Both the position numbers and the translations under genes were made by a program. Shown here one piece after another: positions 1-10,715 of a DNA stretch of 64,000 nt (position 1 is its first letter; each line of letters begins with the position of its first letter). This stretch comes from Dissophora ornata (taxonomy: Eukaryota > Mortierellomycota > Mortierellomycetes > Mortierellales > Mortierellaceae): contig MU616647.1 of assembly GCA_025201705.1 (NCBI GenBank), positions 4,582 through 68,581 of the forward strand. Reading direction: 5' to 3'. The notes beneath the pieces are model-generated. The model worked only from the letters and a program-made list of their open reading frames with translations. It did not search any database and had not been told where the DNA came from.

Positions 1-345
1 TTTTTTTTGGTAACGCTGATTTTTTTTTTGGTAACGCCGTGTCCACTTTTTGGTAACGCCGTATCCACTTTTTGATTTTTTTTTGGTAACGTGACGTGAG
101 GAACAGGCCCTCTTCAAGTGAAACCTTTCAAAAAATGTTGGTGACGCCGTTTCCAATGTTACTTTTTTTTGGTAACACAGATTTTTTTTTTGGTAACGCC
201 GTATCCACTTTTTGATTTTTTTTGGTAACGTGACACGGTGAGGAACCGGCGCTCTCTAAGTGAAACCTTCCAAAAAATGTTGGTAACGCCGTTTCCAGCG
301 TTACATTTTTTTGGTAACGCTGATTTTTTTTTTGGTAACGCCGTG
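1..345. repeat. ~140-bp tandem repeat with GGTAACGCCGT cores and poly-T runs
   Basis: A unit beginning GGTAACGCCGTATCCAC starts near 52 and again near 192. A partial third copy (GGTAACGCCGTGTCC) starts near 333, giving a period of about 140 bp. Inside each unit GGTAACG recurs several times, usually after 7-10 T residues, and a GTGAAACCTT(T/C)CAAAAAATGTTGG segment is kept between copies with few changes. The array runs off the left edge, so its full length is unknown. There is no telomere-type short G-rich repeat and no coding potential. It resembles a fungal satellite or subterminal transposon repeat, but I do not recognise the family. Confidence 0.8.
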
Positions 346-379
346 TCCAGAGAGATGGAGTTGAGGACAGCGCGGAAGT

Positions 380-1748
380 GAGGAGAGAGAATCAAGGATC
401 AACTGCTTCCACGTACCTGGGGAGACGATGAAGCGAAAAGAGAAGTAGCCTTTACGCTGCACTCTGCCCTCACTCTGCCCTCACATCGCCGCATGGTGGC
501 AGATCGACTTTTTTTGCCACCGGACGAAATTACACGCTCGCAGCACCTGTCGTCTGCCTCGACCGCCGCTGCGTCATTTACTTTACGCAGTTCAAGCTTC
601 TTCACTCACACGCACATGAAAGACCGCCCTCAGTTTCAGGCTTTTGGATGGTGGCAAACCAAGAAGAAAGGAAAGAGCAAATGAATGCTGTAGAAATAAA
701 ACACGACAGAATAAAAGGAAATGAATGGGAATAGAATAGAAAGAGACAGAGAGAGACAGAGACAGAGTTGGGGGCGGAATAGACTTTTGCTGTCGCTGTC
801 GCTCTGTCGTTCTCAATGACTGTTGCCGTTGAGATGAATCTTCAACTCATCGACGATCTGTACTAATGCTGCAAACGCTACTAAGCACAGCGGTTTGCCG
901 TGTCGCTGATATATTGTTCGGAGACCGGATCTGTCTGATGATATTCCGGCGAAGCGAAATTATCAGAGTATTGTGCCTGGTGCCTGGACGTCACGGGAGC
1001 GATGATGGCCATAAGCAGCCTTACCACCTCGCCGAGTCTCACCCGGTAGCAAACCAGCATTGGTGTTTGTACCCGGATGGACTGTCGCTCGCATGCAGCA
1101 CTCTCCTTTCTGTCACATTTTCGTGAGTGGAGTATACATTGATCTAAGTTTTTTCTCTTCCTTCTTTTCACTGTGAGGATGCGCTCACCAGGGAGTAGCT
1201 TTACTGCGATACGAATAGCGATGGTCTCTGTGTGTGCAGCTGTATGGATCTATGTCGACCGAGTAGCCTGCCAATCCCACGACAGCTGGCCGTTGTAGAG
1301 CGACATCGACAACAAAAGCTTTCGTCTACGTCTCCTCTTCGTCTCTGTCGGTCTCTTTTCATATGTTTATATCTATCATTGCATTCATTGTATTACATTG
1401 TACTTTATTCCATTCATTTCTTTTCCTTTCTTCTTGGTTTGCCACCATCTGAAAGTCTGAAACCGAGGGCGACCTTTCATGTGCGTGTGAGTGAAGAAGC
1501 TTGAACTGCGTAAAGTAAATGACGCAGCGGCAGTCGAGGCAGACGACAGGTGCTGCGAGCGTGTAATTTCGTCCAGTGGCAAAAAAAGTCGATCTGCCAC
1601 CATGCGGCGATGTGAGGGCAGAGTGATGGCAGAGTGCAGCGTAAAGGCTACTTCTCTTTTCGCTCTTTCTTTCCTTTCTTTTCTTTTTTTCTCTTCATCG
1701 TCTCCCCAGGTACGTGGAAGCAGTTGATCCTTGATTCTCTCTCGCTCC
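380..1748. repeat. Large inverted repeat, arms ~455 bp around a ~450-bp centre
   Basis: The left arm (about 380-835) is the reverse complement of the right arm (about 1290-1748). The outer ends read GAATCAAGGATCAACTGC on the left and its complement on the right. Both arms share the GTACCTGGGGAGACGATGAAG block, and opposite strands of the two arms give nearly the same peptide (starting MKKLELRKVNDAAA), the mark of an inverted duplication. Identity is highest at 400-660 and 1435-1730. The inner portions diverge through CT-rich length changes, and the right arm carries an extra T/C-rich insert near 1660-1690. The centre is unique sequence with no recognisable gene. A foldback transposon or MITE-like element is likely. 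I saw no clear target-site duplication. Confidence 0.8.
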
Positions 1749-1966
1749 TCCTCTTTACACCCCCGCTTTCGGTCTCTTCACTTTTATTGCCACCAAGTTG
1801 ATTCTGCCTTATTTTCTCTTTGAACTCGCTTCTTTTTAGGATGTTTATCGCAAAGATGTCGATGGCACTGCGGGGTCTAGAGACGCTGGAAGATCTGGAT
1901 AGCAGTAGTCGCGTGTGAAGTGACTAGAAAAATAGAGCGTGATCCTTCGTTTGGTGTACAACAGGA

Positions 1967-4528
1967 CTAGTCTCTACTCTGCACAACTCTGCCAAGGACC
2001 TGATGAAACAGTATCATCACCCTCAACCCCCTAATAGCCAGTGGCAACACCATCAGCTCGTCTTCCGACCCTTCCGGGGGAGGAATCATTCCCATGGCAA
2101 TCGAGCTCACTCGGTTTCTCCCAGGCTCGAGAGCATCGGAGAAAAGTACAAGATTTATCATCTCGCCATCACCTTTCTCCAGCAGCTTTACGAAAGCCAC
2201 AAGACCATGGCTTAGGATTTCAGCGTCGGTGCTTTCAAGCATGCGACAAAGAAGTTCTTGGAGGTTGTGGTCAGGCCCATGCCAAGCCTTCTGGAAGTTC
2301 GGGTGGTTTGGTAGTATTGAAGCCATGCCAGCCATCGCCTTCAAGGCTCGCGTCTGCAACTCTTCGGTTGAAGACTTTGTCAGACCGATCAATGCATCAA
2401 CCAATTTTAAGCGGATTGCCTTTGACTTGGTATCCACTGTTTGAATCGACGTCAGTACAAAGGAAGCGAAAAGAGGAAAGAGAAAGAGAGACAGTGAGAA
2501 AGTTGATTTTGGATAGGACGACTAAAAGGCACATTAGGCAGCGCACAACTTCGACAACAACGCAGAGCCGAAAGCACGTACAAGCTGAATCTAGCCGGTC
2601 GATCAACGTCACCATTAGTGCCTGGTTTTCCTTGGAGACAGTCAATACCGAGGAGTAGAAACGTTCGGCCACTCCTGCATCGACAATCATCTTGTGGTTC
2701 TCCGTGTAATTTGTCAGCACTTGCAGCATCCCAAGTGCGCGGTCCTGGATCTGCTCGTCCTTGAAACGAGTTTGCAGGTCGACTAGGCGCTTGATGATTC
2801 TGGGTTGAGCAAAAGGCGCTATATTTTTTTGATTCATCGCAACTATGTTGTAGAGGCAGCATATCGGCGAAAGAACAACCGACAGTGTTTCCGACTCCAA
2901 CAGTCGGATTAAAGGTGGTATGCCTCCCTCTTTGATGAGCTGGCCATGGAATTTCATGATCGTGGACAGGGAAGACAGTAATCTTGTTACAGCTTGCTGC
3001 AAGAGTGGATAAGTCGAGTCAATCAGTTTCACCAAGAAAGTAACGAGCTTGGTATCTGTCTTTAAGAGGCGCTCCTTTTCGATTTCGTTGTAAGAGATAT
3101 TGCAGAGTGCCTCTGCACACTGCAGCTGGATGTTTTGGGGTGTGCCTGGGCCCAAAAGACGGATTAAGAATGGAACTGCGCCTGACTTGACCACATCCCC
3201 CACTAGTTCTTCGCAATCGCTGATATTGTTGAGAACCCCTGTCGCGTTGGTTTGCACAAGGGTTTCCCTAGACTGTACCAGTCGTACCAAAGGAGCCAAC
3301 GCTCCAAGTCTTACCATTTCTGGCGTGTATGCAACTTCAGCTTGTGTTAATACGAGTAAGGTAAGGGATGAAGCTGTGAAGTACCTCAAATTTAAATTAG
3401 CCTACCAATCTGAGACAATGAGCAAATGCATCCAGCAGCTTCGCACTGCACCGCAATATCGGGTGATTGTATTAGACGGATAAGAGGTTCAATCGCTCCG
3501 AGCTCTGCGAACTTCGGCCTGTTCTCCACTACAGTACAACCAACAATTTGTTCAGAAAACGGTATCGCTGTTGGGACATATACATAAAATGAGGACCTTA
3601 CCATTATTGGTACAGAATTTGGAAATTGCGGCAGTGGTAGCCCGCTGCACCTCGAGATCATGGGATTGAAGCAAGTGTACGAGGGGCTTCAGCGCGTCTT
3701 TAGATATTGGCTTTTTAACTAATAAAAGTAGCAGGCGGGGCCACAGAAGGGTTAGGGTTAACCCCTCAATGCGCTTTGTGAAGCATTTGTGCAAGGAAAC
3801 GTACCTCTTATGGAAATCATGAGATAGCTTCCAGCTACTGGTAGCTGCATCTCCACTGTGTCAGAGAAAGCCAAGGTCGACATGTTGCGCAAAGGTTCGC
3901 CTTTCAGAATATCGGCTTCTTCGGCAGTTCTTTGGTTATACCGCATCATAAGTTGTGTTAAATAAAGCATGGCTTTCGCCTCATTTACATCTCGCATACT
4001 CATAGGTCCGTTCAGAGCATTTGAAGAGCCACTATTGGGATGAATCTTCTCGAGCCCATGCTTTGGGTCGGGATCGGCAATCGACAGAAATTCGAGATCT
4101 GGCATCGAGGCATAGTCGTCTACGTCTTGCTCAGACTCTTGAAAGACAGCTTCGAGAGTGACGCCCTGGTGGGCTTCGATTCTAAGCGGAAGAATGCTGT
4201 AGTATGAAAATTGTTCATGGTTATTTGTCTCCCACAGCAGTTTTTCCTTCTCTTGTTGGGTATCGGTCCTGTGGATCTCGACTTACTCTTCAGAATTGGC
4301 ATCCCTCATAAATGGGATCATGACCCCATCCCTCATGACATACTGGATATTACCAAGCTGCTGCCGGATGTCCTCCCAAAGAATGTAACTCCGTCCTCTC
4401 TCGGTGTCCAGAACAGAGCGAATTTCGATTGTAGGAGATGTCATAGGAGATCCAGATGACGAGACCACCCGGAAGGACTGAGGCTGAGGAGCGGCGGGGG
4501 GCCTCTTGTACTTTCTCTTTTTTGCCAT
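1967..4528 (-). CDS. Armadillo-repeat protein, copy A
   Basis: Six exons join in frame (4287-4528, 3805-4196, 3602-3718, 3406-3528, 2582-3340, 1967-2436) to give about 700 residues. The N-terminus is a basic leader (MAKKRKYKR) followed by a compact module ending near residue 110 (ILWEDIRQ, then SEEDILPLRI). From about residue 210 to the end lie tandem armadillo helices typical of Vac8-like scaffolds, for example GAIEPLIRLIQSPD, GALAPLVRLVQSRE and GAVPFLIRLLGPGT, with NNVENRPKFAELGA at an exon joint. Such proteins are adaptors rather than enzymes. There is no myristoylation site (Met-Gly start), so this is probably not Vac8 itself. It lies head-to-tail with paralogue B, which shares the first intron positions and phases. 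The exact partner is unknown. Confidence 0.85.
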
Positions 4529-4832
4529 CAGGTGAGAGTCAGCGTTTGTGAGTGTGCTGGAAAGATGCGAATTGGGGAGAGATTGAGAGAGTGAGAGAGA
4601 GAAAGTGAGAGTGTGTGGGAGAACGACAGGGAGAGAAAGAGAAAGAAGGAGAGAGAAGGAGAGAAGGGAGGCTTTGCGTTTTTTGGTGCGACATTAATGG
4701 TCGATCATCCGGCACAGCACTCATCTGGTCATCTGCAGGGGTCACTCTGACACGAATGGGCAGGGCGCTGCACTGGACTGCACTTAACTGCACTGAGTAC
4801 TATAGTCTTTATTGACGGCTACTCTTTCGCTC
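4529..4832 (-). promoter_or_regulatory. Spacer/promoter of armadillo gene A
   Basis: About 300 bp separate the stop codon of copy B from the start codon of copy A. The stretch at 4570-4670 is purine-rich (GAGAGA tracts) on the plus strand, so it is CT-rich in the direction of transcription, as in many fungal leaders. No open frame here looks like a gene. Confidence 0.5.
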
Positions 4833-7553
4833 TCACTCCTCCGTCGCCAGCAGCATCTCGACGATCAAGCCTGCGCTCACCATGGTAATCACCCTAGGAT
4901 CTTCGCTGGTGGCATCTCTTCGATGTTGCATTGGAACAGGCGCGCACGCCTCTGGGTCGTTCGCTATTTCATTGACGCGGGCCACAATCTCTGGCGAGCC
5001 GGTGATCAAATTCTTCATGGCATGGTCCCCACCCTCTAGCCACTTCGAGATCACAACAATCGCCAATAACTGAATTGTGCCATGGTTGCTACAAAGATAA
5101 CGAACGAAGCATTCACGAAGACCGCCTGTGGGAGCATTCCAGGCGCTGACGATGGAAAAACAGTCCTTGGCGCCAATCATATGCAAAATAGCACCCGCAC
5201 TGCATATCCACACCTCTTCCTTTGGAGAGAGTGAGAAAGGGATTAGGGTTTCAAATAGTTCTGTACGATCAAGTCGAGGCCGGAGACCCTCTAAGAAATG
5301 AAATCAGACAGAGGTTCAGTATATCTTATATCCGCGTTTGACAAGGCGACGTAGCCATTTGGTATAGATAATAAGGGCAAGGGTATTTACCGAAGGACGT
5401 CAGATGGCAGAGAAATTTTACCGTCTCTGACTGAACCGGCGGAGTTGCCTGTGACACTAAGGCGCAAACGCGAGACACCGCTCCAGCCTCGACGATGGCC
5501 CTTGCATTTTGCTCGCTGTGTGCAAGGGCACGAAGCGTAACAACAGAGTTGAACTGTAAATCCTCATTCCCTTTGTACGAGACCAGCTCCACAATTCGAT
5601 CCGCTAATCTTGCTTCAATACCTGTCGATCCAATAGACAAGTCAGTGGAAAGTGTGGCGAAGCATAACATGCTGGTTTCAATGAGTTGATAATAGTCCGA
5701 TCTCATCATCTGGAATAGCGGTAACAAAACCTGGGATTGCAAAATCTTGATTCTAAAGTCTTGGTCGAGGGACAGTCTGGCGAGAGTCATGGCAGCCACA
5801 GGCGCCAGAAGAGGATTGGACAGATCCAAGAAGCCAATAAGAGTAAATTCAAGACCCTCACGTGCCTCAGCAATCATTCTCAGGTAGCGAGAATCGACTG
5901 TTATTCCTTCAATTGCTTGCGCAGATACCAGCTGGATATCCGGGACGAGGGAGTCCAAGAGACAGAACAAGAGAGGAACCGCTCCTGCCTCCACTATCAT
6001 CTGCCTTGTCTCATCTGTATGTGAAAATTCCAAGAAAGTACCCGCCAATGTTCGTGGCACTCTGGCGTCTCTTGACAGAGCCAGCGGGATGAGCGCCTCA
6101 ATGACTCCCGACTTTGCAACTTCAATCCTGAAACTCTCTATTAAGGGAGACATAGAGTTTAGCATCAGTATTGCTAGGGGTTTCAGCAGATACGGATGCA
6201 ATGAATTCAATGGCACATTGTGGCGCTTACCCATCCGAATAATCTCATGAACTACTGCGAGTGCAACCCAATGGACCTTGGGAGTGGTGGCTCGCAATAA
6301 ACGGTTTACATCCACCAGCGCCTCAAGTTCGATTGCTAACCTGCAGTTTCTCTCGTCTGGTTCAATGGTAAAGAGACAAGACCATGAGTGAGATATTTGA
6401 ATTCTGAACAGTCTAGGTTACAGTCAGTACCTAAATGGGATTTCGACTAAGATTCGTAGATTGTGTCCATACCTTGGTATACCAGCTTGGCCAGGGCATA
6501 AAGAGCCGGCTCGTGGACCGCAATATCATCTGACCGAAGCAGATAGAGAATGGGCTCCATTACTTCCCGCTTCACGGAGCCACCACCTAGCAAAATGATA
6601 TGGTCAGATATTATGAAAAGCCTTGTTCGTTCTTTTGCTCCCGCAGCTGTAAAGCGATATCCGCCATGATGACATGACACCACCCCGTACCTTTCACGAC
6701 CGAGGGTGGGAACGCGAGCACGGCAATTTTCTGAAAATGCAGTTTGTCCGAATAAACTAGGGTCGTAAGGGCTTCCAGTGGGGCTCCTGAAAGGGAGTCG
6801 ATACGCCCGGAAGCTAGTCCAGGGTTAACGAATGTAATCAGTTTACATTACCTTACTGAACCGACCACTGTACTCTAGAGCATGGAAAAACATCTCACTG
6901 CTTGAACTTACCGTAAGCGTACCTCCTCAGGGTTAACATTGCCTCCGTCTCCTTCTGCAAGCGTTGGGCGTTAGTAAGAGTATGTCGATCGCGTCCGCGA
7001 GGGTCGTGGCGACAAGGTTTCTTAATGGTATCGATTTCGAGTGACAAACTCTCGAGAGGAGGCATAGGGATGTCGTCTGGCTCCGTTCCCTCGGAGACTT
7101 TTGATACTACGCCAAGCACTACGCCTGGAAGATGGAGGATCCTCAATGGGAGCAAGCTATCGAATGGAAGTCAAACAGAAAAAGGGGGCAATAAGCAGTC
7201 GAAAACCACAACCACATCTGTGCACTGGAGTGACTTTCACTTTATTTTCACATGCAGACTTACTCCTCAGATTTATCGTTTGTTAAAAAGGGCACGTCGG
7301 TGTCCCCATCCTTGACGTGAAGAACATTCGGGAAGACTCGTTGGATGTCCTTCCAGAGAACGGATTCCTCCCCAGTGTTGTCCATTTGAATGGCGATCTT
7401 CTTGAGTGGTGTAATGCCACCTGGCGATAGGTCCTTGAAAGCCTGGTACGGGATTGCCTCTGAAGTGACCACTTCAGTCTCAATCCTGGCCTCCATCTCA
7501 CTCTTGCTCTTGCTTTTGCCTTTGCCTTTGCTCTTTTTCTTCTTGCCAGCCAT
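4833..7553 (-). CDS. Armadillo-repeat protein, copy B
   Basis: Six exons (7264-7553, 6912-7156, 6691-6786, 6473-6586, 5391-6335, 4833-5290) join in frame to about 715 residues. The lysine-rich start (MAGKKKKSKGKGK) may be a nuclear signal. The next ~100 residues match copy A (VLWKDIQR for ILWEDIRQ; SEEDLLPLRI for SEEDILPLRI). Armadillo helices follow, for example EPILYLLRSDDIAVHEPALYAL and GVIEALIPLALSRD, GAVPLLFCLLDS. Intron 1 interrupts the same codon in both genes (GA|N after SEE), which shows a tandem duplication. Beyond the first module the two copies have diverged strongly, so they are not recent duplicates. A later ATG upstream at 7745 exists in the same frame, but the residues it adds look like leader sequence; 7553 is preferred. 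Confidence 0.85.
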
Positions 7554-8274
7554 TGAAAAGGTGGAGTGGGTACAGTTTGGTAAAGGGGGTAGGGCGGGGA
7601 TAGGATGATGAGAAGAAGAAATGGAAGATGGGATGGGTGAGGGCGAGGAAATAATATTGTGGAATTGAGAGCTCATGCAAAAGACAAAAACAACGCCTTG
7701 TGGAGCACAGCAAGCTGCAGGGGGAAGCAAGTCTGACCCTGACACACTTGAGCAGTGCCCTCAATGGCATTTTAGTCCACGGCTACAGCAAAACTAGCAG
7801 AGTTCATTCTTCTGGAAGAGACAAGTGAACGAATAGTCGCATCTGGAGTGCAGTCTTTCTTTCCCTTCTGGTTGCCGCCCACCTCGCCCATCAGTAACTT
7901 CCTCTCCTCGTCCATCCCTCTTATCTCTTACCGTGACCTCAAACTCCACCCTCTGTCACACAAGTTGGGGCTTTGGTAAAGAGTGTGGCATTGCGTTGAA
8001 TCGTGGAGGCGCGCATTTCCCCTCTAGCCTTGGTTAAACTCGACTTGCCGCTGGACTTGGCGCGTGTGAGCATTTTGGAACATGTTTTGCGATTCAATTT
8101 GTGTCCTCCTGCAAAGACCTCGACAGACAGAAGGGGCGTCGACAAGGAAATAGACAAAGAATAATAATGGCGTCTGGGGGTCGAGATGATTTGATGGTTC
8201 TTGATTCCAGCGACTGGTGTCCTTGTGGCACAAACTTGTCATGGGTTCCCGGACAGAGTATCCTCGAGGTTCTC
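7554..8274. other. Gene-free stretch upstream of armadillo gene B
   Basis: Contains the presumed promoter and leader of copy B (7554-7780). No reading frame beyond this shows codon-like composition or a familiar motif. I see no RNA gene or repeat until the direct repeats near 8276. Confidence 0.5.
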
Positions 8275-8275
8275 T

Positions 8276-8350
8276 GATGCATGACATGCATTCGCCCAAC
8301 AGTGATGCATGACATGCACGGACCAGCAGTGCATGACATGCACTCGACCA
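8276..8350. repeat. Three direct repeats containing GCATGACATGCA (left flank)
   Basis: GATGCATGACATGCA occurs at about 8277 and 8304, and TGCATGACATGCA at about 8330, at intervals of 26-28 bp with related spacers (CGCCCAACAG, CGGACCAGCAG, CTCGACCAG). Each core is a near-palindrome. Related copies lie on the other side of the palindrome at 9325-9405 in the same orientation, so these are direct repeats around an inverted one. Confidence 0.8.
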
Positions 8351-8481
8351 GTCCGTGGAGTGAGATGGGTCTCAATAGACGTCCAAATATGAAAAAGGTC
8401 TTCTACTGTCAATGCGTAAACATAGTCAACACCGAAGGCTTTCTTGGGTCCTGCCCTTTGAGCTGCTAGGAATAGTTATTT

Positions 8482-9322
8482 TGAGCCACAATACCACATC
8501 AGGCCTGCAAGCTTAGAGCTATAAAAGCAGCCCACTTTCATTCAAGTGTCCCAACATCTTTTCTAACAACTTCCCATTCAACTTTGCAAACATGGCGGAA
8601 AGTCGCCAATACATCCCATTCCTAAACAAGCGTGTTATAGTTACTTTGAGCTTGGCTTTCAATCTCACAGTCGGCAATTGTGCGTTCAATGTCGTCAATA
8701 TCACCGCTGATGATCAACAAACAACTCACATGGTGGACCTCGAAGAAACAAGGGACAACTATCGAAGATCAAAATTTCGGAATTTGGATCGAAGACGACA
8801 AAACAACTCGTTGATCGGCGCCGTACTCTGCAAAGCAACAAAAAGGAACACAATCGCCAACCCACCACAGCAACAGACGTGCGGCAGCTATCGGACCGAA
8901 ACAGACGACACACACACCAACAAAAGACACGCCAAACCCCCCCTCGAAATGCCGCAAAAAGTTCCAGAAATCAAGAGTACGGCGCCCATCAACGAGTTGT
9001 TTTGTCGTCTTCGATCCAAATTCCGAAATTTTGATCTTCGATAGTTGTCCCTTGTTCCTTCGAAGTACACCATGCGAGTTGTTGGTTGATCACCAGCGGT
9101 GATATTGACGACATTGAACGCACAATTGCCGACTGTGAGATTGAAAGCCAAGCTCAAAGTAACTATAACACGCTTGTTTAGGAATGGGATGTATTGGCGA
9201 CTTTCCGCCATGTTTGCAAAGTTGAATGGGAAGTTGTTAGAAAAGATTTTAGGACACTTGAATGAAGGTGGGCTGCTTTTATAGCTCTAAGCTCTGCAGG
9301 CCTGATGTGAGATTGTGGATGA
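8482..9322. repeat. Long palindrome: ~348-bp arms, ~145-bp loop, each arm with a TATA box and ORF start
   Basis: The left arm (about 8482-8830) and right arm (about 8976-9322) are reverse complements with few mismatches. Each arm, read inwards, holds ACATCAGGCCTGCA, then CTATAAAAGCAGCCC (a good TATA box), then about 55 bp later an ATG opening the frame MAESRQYIPFLNKRVIV. The left-arm frame (8592-9044) runs through the loop and into the opposite arm; the right-arm frame (9211 back to 8888) does likewise. The predicted peptides match no family I know. Differences between arms are mostly in a patch near 8708-8755, where they change residues. Convergent transcription would give a hairpin RNA. A captured gene 5' end or a foldback transposon is possible. 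Confidence 0.85.
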
Positions 9323-9324
9323 AT

Positions 9325-9410
9325 GACATGCACTTGGCAGTAGTAGCCATGTAGTGCATGACATACAGTCGACTTGCCCAGAGGTAATGCATGACATACA
9401 CTTGCCACTG
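9325..9410. repeat. Direct repeats containing GCATGACAT(G/A)CA (right flank)
   Basis: AATGACATGCAC near 9330, GTGCATGACATACA near 9354 and ATGCATGACATACA near 9387 recur every 31-33 bp. They match the 8276-8350 set in core and orientation but differ in spacer. Confidence 0.75.
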
Positions 9411-10580
9411 GGGTGGCTTAGTATTGCACTTGCATCGCCTAGGCAATTACATAGTCGACGTGCACCTCTGCTGGAGAAGACGCTGTCAACCGACGCCGAG
9501 CCTCTCCAATCCATCAAGGTCCAGTTAGGCGAAAGTGATGTTGGCCTCTATTTACGTGCCGAATCGGAATCGTTTCTGCAGGACGCAATGCTGCCAAGAT
9601 TTACTCTTTCCCAAGATTGACCTCGATGGCCACTGCAATGCACAGTTGATTGACAATGACTTGTTGTCGAGCCATGAAAATATGACAGCGGAACATCTTT
9701 CTGTCATCGAATCGGGGGGTTGCTGGTCGGCCTAGAACGACTCGTTGGGGATGTTCTCGCAACCGGAGCTGACGCCTGCGAGATTCTGTGTCTTAAGACC
9801 TATTCCCGGAACGCAGCCATCGACCTACACGCGGAGCCCACGTTCGCACCACAGACAAGCATTCTAACTAATGCCCAACCCACCCAATATCATGGCCGTC
9901 TCAAGGTAGCCGTACTACCACTTTGGTCGAGGAAGACTAGCCGTGGGTGTGCGATGCTGCAACTACCTTGTGACATCTTGCATTCACAGCAACAAGGTGC
10001 AAGTTAGACCTTCTGCACGCGCCAACTTCTCTGTCGGTGAGTCAACAACCTTACTCATTCGTCTCTCACGACAAGATCCACAGAAGATGTGCTCGGCCTA
10101 GTCCCAAGTTGGAGCTCATTTCAACTGTCCTACTGCTTACAAAACTCGACGGACAGCGTCGGTGGGATTCTCTGCAATCTCACAAATGCCCATGACTGTA
10201 CTCACGCTCTGTCAACTGTCAGTCCCATTTTCGAGAGTGTTCCAACCAGGGAGTGGTCCTTCACCTTGATGATGTTGAAGACGTTCGTCCTGAGGATAGG
10301 AGAGTTGCAGCAGAACTGACACGCAAACTTTCGCAACCTTTCGCAACCTTTTCAATGAGAATGGGTACCCTCAAAAAATCAGCAAGGGTAAGGAAGCTGG
10401 GAACGAAGCCAAGGGCGATCTCGAGCGCAAGATCAAAGTATTGTAATTTAGTATTAAACAACAATTTATTTATTTTGGCTGCACCAGGTGTGCTTTGTTG
10501 TGAACATTTGTTTGTAGCGCTGAGATCTCCACCCGATCTGTTCAAAAAAAACGCGCAGTCTATGCTCGGACATTAGTCTA
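9411..10580. other. Gene-poor stretch, possibly a decayed gene
   Basis: Short plus-strand frames follow one another in different phases (9535-9735, 9720-10007, 10089-10319, 10253-10576). They are separated by stops rather than by clear GT/AG pairs. Their peptides look protein-like in composition, yet I recognise no domain. A frameshifted pseudogene is plausible but unproven. The end (10440-10580) is AT-rich and lies downstream of the eS1 gene on the opposite strand. Confidence 0.3.
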
Positions 10581-10715
10581 CCCATTGAACATTAAACAAC
10601 ACAAAAGAGCGTGTAAAAAACATGGCCGCATCGCAGGATCACGAAAGTGTTTATTTTCAATGTGGGGGGGATTGGAAAAGGAGTTTGCTGCTCGAAAAAC
10701 AAAACGTCTTTTTTT

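Noticed and set aside
1..345. Telomere at the window's left end.
   Set aside because: The unit is ~140 bp with poly-T and GGTAACG, and there is no short G-rich telomeric repeat.
3527..3570. Alternative acceptor (CCCAACAG|CG) for armadillo gene A exon 4.
   Set aside because: It keeps phase but inserts residues into a helical repeat. CTGTAG|TGG gives NNVENRPKFAELG, which fits the armadillo pattern.
8519..9284. Matching 61-residue ORFs on the minus strand (8519-8704) and plus strand (9099-9284) of the palindrome.
   Set aside because: They are the antisense reading of the arm ORFs, lacking a promoter in their direction. They are explained by the inverted repeat.
8276..9410. CRISPR-like array.
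   Set aside because: Only three short near-palindromic copies per side with dissimilar spacer lengths, in a eukaryotic genome. No Cas genes.
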